The notes under the pieces were generated by a model that saw only the letters and a list, made by a program, of their open reading frames with translations, ran no database searches and had not been told where the DNA came from. Made by a program: the position numbers and the translations under genes. A DNA stretch of 44,119 nucleotides from Brevinematales bacterium. Its GTDB lineage: Bacteria; Spirochaetota; Brevinematia; Brevinematales; GWF1-51-8. The stretch covers positions 1 through 44,119 of the forward strand of contig JABLXV010000024.1 of assembly GCA_013177895.1 (NCBI GenBank), read 5' to 3'. This document shows positions 26,355-33,870 of this stretch, in pieces (position 1 is the stretch's first letter; every line of letters begins with the position of its first letter).

Positions 26355-27467
26355 TTAGTTTTTCGCTTTCTTGATAGGCAACGTATCCTTTAACACCGTA
26401 CCCGTTAAAACATCATATACCGTTTCAGACTCCTCCAGTAACACCCAATGCGCTGAATTGGTAAAGGTGATAAACTTCTTCAGCGGCGCCTTTACCTGCT
26501 GAAAAAACTCCTTAGCCGCGGGATAAGGGGTCTGGTAATCGTGCGTACCCTGAAGGATATAAAAGGGGATTCTCAGGCTCTTCACTTTATTTTTCAGATT
26601 GAGCGCTACAATGGACGGCCAGAGATACTTTAACGAGAATTCCGCTCCCAGAATATATCTCAGCTTATCCTCGAGGGTGTACGCCCCGGAAAATAGCAGT
26701 ACTTTCGACAGAATCGGGAAAGCGGACTTGCCCTTCATCGCCCCGCCCATCTCCATCACCCATTTTCGTTCGATTTCCATCGCGGCAATGCCCCCGCCGT
26801 ATTCCCCGTTAGTAGGCGCTCCTATCCGGGTAAGCTCCGTCACCGCATTATCATTCCCATACTTTATAGCGTTCGATAATACCCACTTATAGCTGACAAG
26901 TTCGCTTTTTTTCAGGTCGACCGGAAGACCCGCCGCGATAAACGCGTAGTAATCTCCGGGATAACTCTGCGCGACAAGCATCCCGAGCATTGCGCCCCAG
27001 GAATGCCCGAAAAGATAGACCTTCGGGGTAATAAAACGCTTTTTAAGATACCCGGTAATCTCGTGCGTATCCAGTATAAACTGTTCGATAGTCATGCTCT
27101 CAGGGGTGACCGCTTTAGTAAACGATTTCCCCGCGCCGCGCTGTTCCCATAGCACGACCACGAAATCTTTTGTCAACTTGTAGTTATATTCCAAAAACCA
27201 CACGGTCTCAGGACTCCCCGGGCCGCCGTGCAGGTATAACAAAACAGGTTTCGTAATATCCTGCCCGACAATCGTCACCCATTGCCGGACGCCGCCGATA
27301 CTGATGTATTCCATCGACGAAATCCCGATACTCTTCGGAATAAAAGAATCCGTTTTGGGCGTAGGGAGAGCCGGCGGTATAATCGCAAAAACTGAAAATA
27401 CCGTAAAAAGGATACCCATCAGCACGCTGAAAACTATACCTAAATAGTAAACTGTCTTCTTTTTCAT
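26355..27467 (-). CDS. Membrane-anchored alpha/beta hydrolase (prolyl aminopeptidase-like, S33)
   Basis: This protein of about 370 residues has an N-terminal membrane anchor or signal (KKKTVYYLGIVFSVLMGILF) and an alpha/beta-hydrolase fold. Visible motifs are HGGPGSPE (oxyanion hole), LWEQRGAGKSF, GHSWGAMLG (nucleophile Ser), QGTHDYQTP (acid Asp) and NSAHWVLLE (catalytic His). HGGPG together with GHSWG is characteristic of proline iminopeptidase-like S33 enzymes, but related esterases share it. The start is uncertain: ATG at 27467 is chosen because the anchor follows directly, ATG at 27485 and a TTG at 27563 are in frame, and none has a good ribosome site. It heads the operon with the membrane protein and chemoreceptor. 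Confidence 0.83.
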   Translation of the reverse strand: MKKKTVYYLGIVFSVLMGILFTVFSVFAIIPPALPTPKTDSFIPKSIGISSMEYISIGGVRQWVTIVGQDITKPVLLYLHGGPGSPETVWFLEYNYKLTKDFVVVLWEQRGAGKSFTKAVTPESMTIEQFILDTHEITGYLKKRFITPKVYLFGHSWGAMLGMLVAQSYPGDYYAFIAAGLPVDLKKSELVSYKWVLSNAIKYGNDNAVTELTRIGAPTNGEYGGGIAAMEIERKWVMEMGGAMKGKSAFPILSKVLLFSGAYTLEDKLRYILGAEFSLKYLWPSIVALNLKNKVKSLRIPFYILQGTHDYQTPYPAAKEFFQQVKAPLKKFITFTNSAHWVLLEESETVYDVLTGTVLKDTLPIKKAKN

Positions 27468-27556
27468 ATTCAAATAGTGTAGCATTATCGCGTTTTTTTG
27501 TCTATCGTTTAGGAGGAATAATATAAAATTCTTCTTTGTCAATAATAAATATTTAC

Positions 27557-27585
27557 TTGACAAGGTTCACTTATTCGAATAAAAT
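27557..27585 (+). promoter_or_regulatory. Promoter of the HD-GYP-like gene
   Basis: A perfect TTGACA and TAAAAT are 17 bases apart. The -10 box ends 29 bases before the ATG at 27615. Confidence 0.7.
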
Positions 27586-27614
27586 AAAGTATAGATGCGA
27601 GAACGAGGGATTTT

Positions 27615-28799
27615 ATGCCCAGCGAAAAAAAAATCACGGTAGAGATACCTGTTCAGTGCTTGTCCCCGGGAACCGTTTTTCCTTACAACGCATGTGACGC
27701 AGAGGATCACCCGGTCATTCCCCGTCATACCACCCTTTCCCGGGAAAAAATCCACGAAATTAAAGAGAAAAATATCGAAAAATTGTTCTATGAGCGGGAT
27801 TTTAATTCCGTTGCCGACCCGGGCCCTAACTCACCCGTGAGTAAGGAATCGCTTCAAAAAGCAGTCTCTTTTCTCGAGGATGTCAGGAAAAATATTGCCG
27901 ATAATAAAACTATGCCCATAGCGGGACATCTGAATGAAATTGTCTCTTATTTCACGCGGGAGATATTCGACTTCGATAAGGCTAACATCTGCTTATTTGA
28001 CGCGGAAACGTTCGACGATTATCCGGTTACGCACGCGATCAACGTCACCATCCTTTCCATACTGACGTCCCACCTGATGAAACAGGAGGAGTTCCGGGTA
28101 CGGAAAATCGGGATGGGGAGTCTTGTTTTCGATATCGGGATGTCTATGATTCCCAAGGAGATTCGTGAGAAAACGACTGCGCTGTCGGACGAGGATTGGA
28201 AGGCCGTCAAACAGCACCCCATTCATTCCTATAACTACCTGAAGAACGATAAAAGTATCGACGCGTATGTGCTGAACGCGGTACTCTTCCATCACGAATT
28301 ATACTCCGGCGGCGGATACCCGTTGGGCGTCACCTATGAGAAGAGCAACGAGCTCGCGCAGATGATTATGCTTTCCGACGTTTTCGACGCCGCGATTTCC
28401 CCGAAACCGTACCGGAAGCCCCGCCAGTTATCGGACACCTATAGTTACCTATTAAAATACTCCGGCATCCGTTTCAACCCGCGCGAGGACAGGGCTTTCC
28501 TGTACTACGTATCCAAACGCCTCGGCGATGTGCCGGTGTTCCCGGTGGACAGCTATGTCATCCTCGATACCGGCGAGATCGGGATTGTCACCAATCACCC
28601 GCACGACCTGTACTCGCTCCGGCCGATGATACGGATATTCATCAATACCCGCAAGCAGGAAAAAGTGCTGAAGTATGAAATCCCGCTCGATCTGGAACAG
28701 GATTACGACCGGAAGATAGTCGAACGGATCGTCGACCCGCAATTTATCACCAATCTCGATAAAATCAGAGACCGTTACAAAAACGCGGGTATGCCTTAG
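27615..28799 (+). CDS. HD-GYP-fold protein with degenerate HD motif
   Basis: This 394-residue cytosolic protein carries an HD-GYP-type domain (about residues 130-300): HAINVTILSILTSHL, SLVFDIGMSMIP, KQHPIHSYNYL, and HHELYSGGGYPLG with the GYP signature. The signature HDIGK of active cyclic-di-GMP phosphodiesterases reads FDIGM here, so the metal-binding His of the HD dyad is missing. The preceding His, the HP motif and HHE remain. It may be a non-catalytic cyclic-di-GMP sensor or have altered metal binding (inference). Residues 1-120 and the C-terminal 100 are unassigned. GAGGG lies before the ATG. No partner gene is adjacent, although a PilZ protein occurs 20 kb away. Confidence 0.87.
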   Translation: MPSEKKITVEIPVQCLSPGTVFPYNACDAEDHPVIPRHTTLSREKIHEIKEKNIEKLFYERDFNSVADPGPNSPVSKESLQKAVSFLEDVRKNIADNKTMPIAGHLNEIVSYFTREIFDFDKANICLFDAETFDDYPVTHAINVTILSILTSHLMKQEEFRVRKIGMGSLVFDIGMSMIPKEIREKTTALSDEDWKAVKQHPIHSYNYLKNDKSIDAYVLNAVLFHHELYSGGGYPLGVTYEKSNELAQMIMLSDVFDAAISPKPYRKPRQLSDTYSYLLKYSGIRFNPREDRAFLYYVSKRLGDVPVFPVDSYVILDTGEIGIVTNHPHDLYSLRPMIRIFINTRKQEKVLKYEIPLDLEQDYDRKIVERIVDPQFITNLDKIRDRYKNAGMP

Positions 28800-28816
28800 A
28801 ATTTAGTTACGAATTG

Positions 28817-28845
28817 TTTCTGTCATTGCAAGCCTGAGAGAAGCA
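28817..28845. repeat. Degenerate half of the dispersed palindromic repeat
   Basis: TTTCTGTCATTGCAAGCC followed by GAGAGAAGCA resembles the left arm of the repeat family. No right arm is seen. It lies in the short convergent gap between the HD-GYP-like gene and mreD. Confidence 0.45.
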
Positions 28846-28871
28846 TTTATAATGAATACCATTTTAAGATA

Positions 28872-28896
28872 AACCGGCTGATTTGCCCTGCCGGTT
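28872..28896 (-). terminator. Possible terminator of mreBCD
   Basis: The perfect 7-bp stem AACCGGC/GCCGGTT with an 11-base loop lies 13 bases past the mreD stop codon on the minus strand. It is followed by TATCTTAAAAT and lacks a clean T run, so it is only a weak candidate. Confidence 0.4.
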
Positions 28897-28908
28897 ACCC
28901 TCAGGTTA

Positions 28909-29409
28909 TCAGAATTCGACCTCTTCCCGTTTGTACAACAGGTGGGAACCCATGAAGAAAAGCGCTGCGAACGCGGACGTATATAATCCCTCACCGAGCA
29001 TCTTCAGGATAAATCCCCAATCGAGCAATCCCGATTTTGAGAAGATCAGGTAGAAAATAGCGTAGAGGATATATTTGAGGATGGTCGCTATCACCATATA
29101 AAGTATGAACGAAACCACCTCGGAGACCTGGATATATTTCTTATAGACCCCGACGAACCATGCGAGAAAAGTATAAACGAAAGCGGATATTCCGAATATC
29201 CCGCCGGACATCACGTCGACCAGAAGCCCCATAAAGAATCCGAATATCTCGCCCTTCAGCTCGCCGAAGTATATACTGTGCAGGATTACAATTATCAGAA
29301 TCATATCGGGGAATACGGTCAGTATCTGGAAAAGCTGTGTGGTCTGTATGGCTAACAGGACGGCGATGATCACGCCGTAGATAATGTCCTTTACTAAATT
29401 ACTGTTCAT
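28909..29409 (-). CDS. mreD: Rod shape-determining protein MreD
   Basis: This inner-membrane protein of about 166 residues is part of the elongasome. It has some five hydrophobic helices, for example IIYGVIIAVLLAIQTTQLF, DMILIIVILHSIYFGEL and GFFMGLLVDVMSGGIFGISAF. The sequence YFGELKGEIFGFFMGLLVDV is typical of the conserved MreD core. The ATG at 29409 is chosen since it overlaps mreC by 11 bases and starts a natural N-terminus; the frame is open for 20 more codons inside mreC. It is the last gene of mreB-mreC-mreD. No pbp2 or rodA follows. Confidence 0.9.
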   Translation of the reverse strand: MNSNLVKDIIYGVIIAVLLAIQTTQLFQILTVFPDMILIIVILHSIYFGELKGEIFGFFMGLLVDVMSGGIFGISAFVYTFLAWFVGVYKKYIQVSEVVSFILYMVIATILKYILYAIFYLIFSKSGLLDWGFILKMLGEGLYTSAFAALFFMGSHLLYKREEVEF

Positions 29410-30277
29410 ACGTATTCTCGATAATTTTATTCGCTTCCGCGCTCGGCCGCCAATCGATAATAAAAACATCCTTCATGGTCGAGTATGTGAACTCAGGGGT
29501 AAGATAGATGCGCTGGAAAAATTCCTCCATCACGCTCTTGCTCACGCCGGACACATGCCCCACCATCAGGCCGTATGGGAAGATGTCGCTTTCCCCCGAC
29601 GTGACCACGCGTTCCCCGATATCCGGGTCGGCCTCCGAGGGGATATAGTCGATATTGCAGTTCTGGTTCCAAGAGCCCTGCCCGCTGAGAATCCCCACAT
29701 ATCCGCTGGCTTCCAGCGCGACGCCGAGGTAGAAACTCTTCGCGGTAATCAGCTTGACCTTCGACGCGTTCAGGCTCACTTCGGAAATCTTGCCCACGAG
29801 GAAGAGGTTCCCGTTGGTGTCGAACGATACGACCGGCATATTGTCCCGCAGGTCGTCCATCGCGCCCTTGTTAATAATATAATAATCCCCCATCAACGTG
29901 GGATCGCGGAAGATGATTCTCGCATAGGTGGTCTGGTATTGAAGGTTTTCTTTGATACCCAGTACTTTCTTGAGATGGGTATTCTCGTCGACAAGCTGGG
30001 AGTACAGCAGGACTTTTTCCTGATAATTGATCAGTCGTTCCTGCGCGGATTGCAGCTCTTTTTCGAGCTCGTCGATACGGGTGATCCCGTTGGCAAGGTT
30101 ATTGAAGAATCCGCCGATCCCGGTAATCCCACGTTCGATAGGCACGACGATTACTGAGAAGACCTGACGGATATTGATACTGATGTTGATATTCAATACC
30201 ATCAGGACAGTAGAAACCGCTAAAAGAATCAGTAAAACTAGAAACGAACGGTTTTTAAATATATAAATATTGTCCAT
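29399..30277 (-). CDS. mreC: Rod shape-determining protein MreC
   Basis: This 292-residue bitopic protein links cytoplasmic MreB to periplasmic cell-wall synthases. A single membrane helix (about 12-32, FLVLLILLAVSTVLMVLNIN) is followed by a coiled coil (about 65-105, RIDELEKELQSAQERLINYQ and onward). The C-terminal beta-barrel domain carries conserved pieces such as RDPTLMGDYYIINKGAMDD, GIKENLQ and ERVVTSGESDIFPYGLMVG, matching the MreC family. Spacing to mreB is six bases, with AAGG before the ATG. Confidence 0.95.
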   Translation of the reverse strand: MDNIYIFKNRSFLVLLILLAVSTVLMVLNINISINIRQVFSVIVVPIERGITGIGGFFNNLANGITRIDELEKELQSAQERLINYQEKVLLYSQLVDENTHLKKVLGIKENLQYQTTYARIIFRDPTLMGDYYIINKGAMDDLRDNMPVVSFDTNGNLFLVGKISEVSLNASKVKLITAKSFYLGVALEASGYVGILSGQGSWNQNCNIDYIPSEADPDIGERVVTSGESDIFPYGLMVGHVSGVSKSVMEEFFQRIYLTPEFTYSTMKDVFIIDWRPSAEANKIIENTYEQ

Positions 30278-30283
30278 TTTACC

Positions 30284-31312
30284 TTAACCGACGTACTGAT
30301 GCTCGTACTTCTTGATCTGTTCGAGGAATGTGCCCGATCCGAGAACCACGCAGGTCAGGGGGTTTTCCGCGAGGAATACGGGCACGCCGGTATTTTTCGC
30401 GATAAACTTCGGCAGGCCGCGAAGGAGCGAACCTCCCCCGGTCATCACGATACCGCGGTCGATGATATCCGACGCGAGTTCCGGCGGTGTCTGATCCAAC
30501 GTGGTGCGTACCGCGTCGAGAACCTTGTTCACCATATCCTGCAACGCCTCGCGCACTTCCACGCTGTCTATCTTCAATGTGCGCGGCAATCCGCTGATAG
30601 CGTCGCGCCCCTTGATCTCGATCGTTTCCACCGTCTTGAGCGGATAGGCGCTTCCGATCTTTATCTTGAGTTCTTCGGCGGTTTTTTCGCCGACTATCAG
30701 GTTATGATATTTCTTGAGATGGCTCATTATCGCTTCGTCGAACTTGTCTCCGCCCGTGCGGATCGATGTGGAGATTACCATGCCGCCGAGAGAAAGTACC
30801 GATACTTCGGTGGTACCGCCCCCTATATCGACGACCATATGCCCGGCGGGTTCCTCGATAGGTATGCCCGCTCCCAACGCCGCGGCGCGGGATTCCTCGA
30901 TCAGGAATATCTTCGTCGCGCCTGCCTGGCTCGCGGCCTCGCGGACTGCGCGGCGTTCGACTTCGGTGACCCCCGAGGGTACGCCGATCACTACGCGCGG
31001 ATGGACTAATTTTCGGCGGGGCTGACATTTACCGATGAAATACTTCATCATCTTACCGACCATTTCAAAATCGGCGATCACCCCTTCCTTCATCGGGCGT
31101 TTCGCGACAATATCGCCCGGCGTCTTCCCGAGCATATTTTTCGCCTCGCGTCCCACCGCGATTACTTTTCCCGTACTGGTCTGAATGGCCACTACCGAAG
31201 GTTCGGATAGTACAATTCCTCGCCCCTTCACGTATATCAGCGTGTTTGCCGTCCCAAGATCGATGGCAATATCGTTCACGAACAATTCTTTGATTGAATT
31301 AATAAAACTCAT
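30284..31312 (-). CDS. mreB: Rod shape-determining protein MreB (actin-like ATPase)
   Basis: This 342-residue actin homologue polymerises under the inner membrane and positions the elongation machinery, giving a rod or helical cell. The ATP-binding fold shows phosphate-1 [19 protein letters not shown], connect and phosphate-2 [18 protein letters not shown], and the adenosine motif [30 protein letters not shown] is a characteristic MreB block. It is the first gene of mreBCD, with GGAGG before the ATG and a promoter at 31353-31381. Confidence 0.98.
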   Translation of the reverse strand: MSFINSIKELFVNDIAIDLGTANTLIYVKGRGIVLSEPSVVAIQTSTGKVIAVGREAKNMLGKTPGDIVAKRPMKEGVIADFEMVGKMMKYFIGKCQPRRKLVHPRVVIGVPSGVTEVERRAVREAASQAGATKIFLIEESRAAALGAGIPIEEPAGHMVVDIGGGTTEVSVLSLGGMVISTSIRTGGDKFDEAIMSHLKKYHNLIVGEKTAEELKIKIGSAYPLKTVETIEIKGRDAISGLPRTLKIDSVEVREALQDMVNKVLDAVRTTLDQTPPELASDIIDRGIVMTGGGSLLRGLPKFIAKNTGVPVFLAENPLTCVVLGSGTFLEQIKKYEHQYVG

Positions 31313-31352
31313 TCACGCCTCCCTCGGCTAACCTGTAAATTTTGCGTGATAT

Positions 31353-31381
31353 ATTGTAATGAAATCCGCAAAATTACTCAA
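31353..31381 (-). promoter_or_regulatory. Promoter of mreBCD
   Basis: On the minus strand TTGAGT and TACAAT are 17 bases apart, with the -10 box about 40 bases before the mreB ATG. Confidence 0.6.
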
Positions 31382-31426
31382 GATTTCACCATATATGATA
31401 TTTCAGGGTTGTATCGGCTTATTTTC

Positions 31427-31456
31427 TTGCTTTTTCAACGGATTGTATTATATTAT
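31427..31456 (+). promoter_or_regulatory. Possible promoter of the cyclic-nucleotide-binding gene
   Basis: TTGCTT is followed by overlapping TATATT (spacer 16) and TATTAT (spacer 18). Transcription would begin at or in the hairpin at 31458-31502. The -35 box is poor. Confidence 0.35.
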
Positions 31457-31457
31457 A

Positions 31458-31502
31458 GGTCACTTCTAATAACCGCCTTTTCAATGCGGTAAGGAAGTGA
31501 CC
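31458..31502 (+). other. Nested hairpin in the 5' leader of the cyclic-nucleotide-binding gene
   Basis: The outer stem GGTCACTTC/GAAGTGACC (9 bp) and inner stem ACCGC/GCGGT are separated by small bulges. There is no T run, so it is not a standard terminator. It may be an operator at the start site or a stabilising 5' mRNA structure (inference). The remaining leader (31503-31643) shows nothing else I can identify. Confidence 0.5.
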
Positions 31503-31643
31503 ATTGGGCGTGTAATAAAGAATTATGAATACAATTATTATAAATGTAAATAGTTTTTGGAATCGCCCTATAGATACTTCCGAATACTGTTGCGATACCG
31601 GACGATACCCGCGATGGCTTTCGATGAAACCGAGGAGGTTCGA

Positions 31644-32174
31644 ATGAAAATGAAAATACCCGATGACGCGGCGGTGCGTCAGCTTTCCACCGATATAGGA
31701 ACAATGCTGTTGTTTAAACATATGACGATGGGTGAGAAACTGGAGTTTATCGGTATGAGCGAGATTGTCAAATTCGACAAGGACGAGCCGGTCATCTCCG
31801 AGGGACAGGTCGAACCGTTTCTGTATGTTGTTCTCGACGGCGCCGCCCAGGTGATGAAGAAACGCGATGGAAAAAGCGTTTACATCTCCACACTCGGTAT
31901 GGGCGACCTTTTCGGCGAGGCCTCCATATTCGTAAAAGTCCCGCGTACCGCGGAAATCCTAGCGGGAGATAACCTGAAAGTGCTCCGTATCGACCGGAAG
32001 AAACTGCTGAGCTTCCTTTTCTCCCATAGCGACTCCGGGATAAAATTCCTGATGATTATGATCTACGGGCTATTGGAGAAACTCCATGAGGCGAACACCG
32101 ATCTGTCGTTCGACCGGAAATCGTTTATCTCGCAGGAGAGCATCGATCTGCTTCTGCAGGATTTGAAGCAATAG
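31644..32174 (+). CDS. Cyclic nucleotide-binding domain protein without HTH
   Basis: This 176-residue protein is mostly a Crp/PKA-type cNMP-binding domain (about 20-140): FLYVVLDGAAQVMKK, then the phosphate-binding cassette GDLFGEASIFVKVPRTAEIL with conserved Gly-Glu and Arg. The C-terminal helices (residues 140-176) are too short for the Crp helix-turn-helix, so it probably acts as a stand-alone sensor. The start is set at 31644 because GAGGAGG lies directly upstream; the frame is open another 29 codons. Gene orientation is divergent from mreB. Its partner is unknown. Confidence 0.87.
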   Translation: MKMKIPDDAAVRQLSTDIGTMLLFKHMTMGEKLEFIGMSEIVKFDKDEPVISEGQVEPFLYVVLDGAAQVMKKRDGKSVYISTLGMGDLFGEASIFVKVPRTAEILAGDNLKVLRIDRKKLLSFLFSHSDSGIKFLMIMIYGLLEKLHEANTDLSFDRKSFISQESIDLLLQDLKQ

Positions 32175-32248
32175 ATTCTAGGGCAGTTCTAAAAACTTCA
32201 TGGAAATGAAATGAATACGCATAATTATCAAAAAAAAAGATATTACTA

Positions 32249-32389
32249 TGTCACTGCGAGCCTGCCTTCTACCGAAGGTAGACAGGGAACACGGTGACGA
32301 AGCAGTCTATGTAATTTATTAAATGACAATAGAATAGATTGCTTCTACCACGCTTCAATAAGTTTTGTAGCGCGGCATCGCAATGACAG
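32249..32389. repeat. Dispersed palindromic repeat with inserted inner hairpin
   Basis: The arms TGTCACTGCGA and TCGCAATGACA bound the element, with GACGAAGCAGTCT and AGATTGCTTC inside. A second hairpin, CCTGCCTTCTACC-gaa-GGTAGACAGG, follows the left arm at 32261-32286. This same insert occurs in the copy at 41698-41840. It lies between the convergent cyclic-nucleotide-binding and metalloprotease genes. Confidence 0.8.
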
Positions 32390-32445
32390 GGTTATTCTGC
32401 TATTTGGAAATTTCAGAATTATTATTGAGTTATTAGAACTGCCTT

Positions 32446-33858
32446 CTATTTCAGCGCGATCGGCTTAGGATAGCATTCCATCCGGTAGACCCATTTTTCG
32501 CTGTAGTTCTTATTCGCGTATACCTCGAACTCGATCTTATCCACCTTCTTCCCGCTATACCCGAACACGTTATCGATCCACCCGTATATCCGGGTCTTGT
32601 CGACTATATAGTCGCTGGCAATCAGAGAATTATAATAAGTGCCGAGGTTTTTATCCTTGTTCGTGAGGGTAATCGAGACGGTCACCCCGTAATTATTGTC
32701 GAACTTGAAATGATGCACCTGATCGCCCGAGGTGATCTGTATCTCGAAACGCATGTTCCGGTTGGGCGAAACGGTCCATAGCTCGCCGTTGAAGTTGAAA
32801 TCGAAAAAGAGCTTATCCTTATCGATCCCCATCTTCAATCCCTTTACCGATATTTCGCCGTTCTTCTTCTGGTCCATTATATCAAGAGACTGCATCGCGG
32901 GCGGCAATTCCGCGGACTGAACGATTCGGTTAAGTCCGAACAGATAGTTCTGGAAATCCTTGTAAAACTTCGAATACGTGATTCCCAGATTGGTCATGAA
33001 GTTGTCATCCGGCGAGTAGAGTTTCATACCCTCGATAAGCCCCATCTTCTTATCCGGGCCGTACCTTTTCCCGACATAATCCACTGCGAGGAACGCAAGG
33101 TTGTAGATATAATGGGTCATATAGGTATAGTAGTCCGTTTTCCCGAAGTACAGGAATGTCTCCTCGGACGGGAAGGTCTTCAGGATATTGTAAACCTTGA
33201 GCACCTGCCGGAGCGCGATATTCCAGTTATTGTTATAAGTATATTTATCGGGATAGAGTTTATCCAGCACCCGGAACTGGGTCTCGTCGGCATGCCCCTC
33301 CACCAGCCAGTACATCGTGTTATTGAGCGGGATATTGTCGACATTCTGAATAAAGTGATGCGCGAACTCGTGCGGGAATAAATAAGCGAAATCCTCCGGG
33401 AGACGGAAAAACCCCGGCGGCACCAGCAGACTCAGCCCGTTCACCGGGAGAAACGTCAGCGGGCGTCCCCAGATTTTTTTCGTAACATCCTTCCCGAATA
33501 TCTGTTCGATCACCTCGGCGTAGTTGGTGATCTTGGAAAACACGTAGATACTGATATGGTTGGTAGGGCGCGGAATACCGTCCTCCCCCAACACCGAGTA
33601 AAGGTTCGACAGCATCTCGATCTTATCCGCGATTTTAACGAGGTTGGTATCGATATCCGCAGCAAGATAGAAGCTGATGTTAAAATTCGTCGAAACATAC
33701 GGCGCGAAGAATTCGTTCGTCGTCATCAGGTATTCGCGGTCGATCTTGATCAGTTTCCCGGTATCGTTATAGATTTTCTTGGTGACCGGGGTGATCTCCT
33801 GCGCCGCGATAACGCCGTAACAGAAGATAGCCGCCACCATCGTCAGTATCTGTTTCAA
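32446..33858 (-). CDS. Secreted HExxH metalloprotease-like protein
   Basis: This 470-residue exported protein starts MKQILTMVAAIFCYGVIAAQ, a signal peptide. A gluzincin-type zinc site is visible around residue 163: HEFAHHF, then WLVEGHADE, with the third ligand Glu after a 19-residue gap (HExxH-x19-E). This fits the peptidase MA-like clan. The C-terminal third (about 330-470) is beta-rich (FNGELWTVSPNRNMRFEIQI) and may be a substrate or surface-binding domain. It is 12 bases downstream of glnD on the same strand and probably co-transcribed, though a functional link to nitrogen control is not obvious. The exact family is not recognised. Confidence 0.75.
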   Translation of the reverse strand: MKQILTMVAAIFCYGVIAAQEITPVTKKIYNDTGKLIKIDREYLMTTNEFFAPYVSTNFNISFYLAADIDTNLVKIADKIEMLSNLYSVLGEDGIPRPTNHISIYVFSKITNYAEVIEQIFGKDVTKKIWGRPLTFLPVNGLSLLVPPGFFRLPEDFAYLFPHEFAHHFIQNVDNIPLNNTMYWLVEGHADETQFRVLDKLYPDKYTYNNNWNIALRQVLKVYNILKTFPSEETFLYFGKTDYYTYMTHYIYNLAFLAVDYVGKRYGPDKKMGLIEGMKLYSPDDNFMTNLGITYSKFYKDFQNYLFGLNRIVQSAELPPAMQSLDIMDQKKNGEISVKGLKMGIDKDKLFFDFNFNGELWTVSPNRNMRFEIQITSGDQVHHFKFDNNYGVTVSITLTNKDKNLGTYYNSLIASDYIVDKTRIYGWIDNVFGYSGKKVDKIEFEVYANKNYSEKWVYRMECYPKPIALK

Positions 33859-33870
33859 CTAAGTCTCCTC

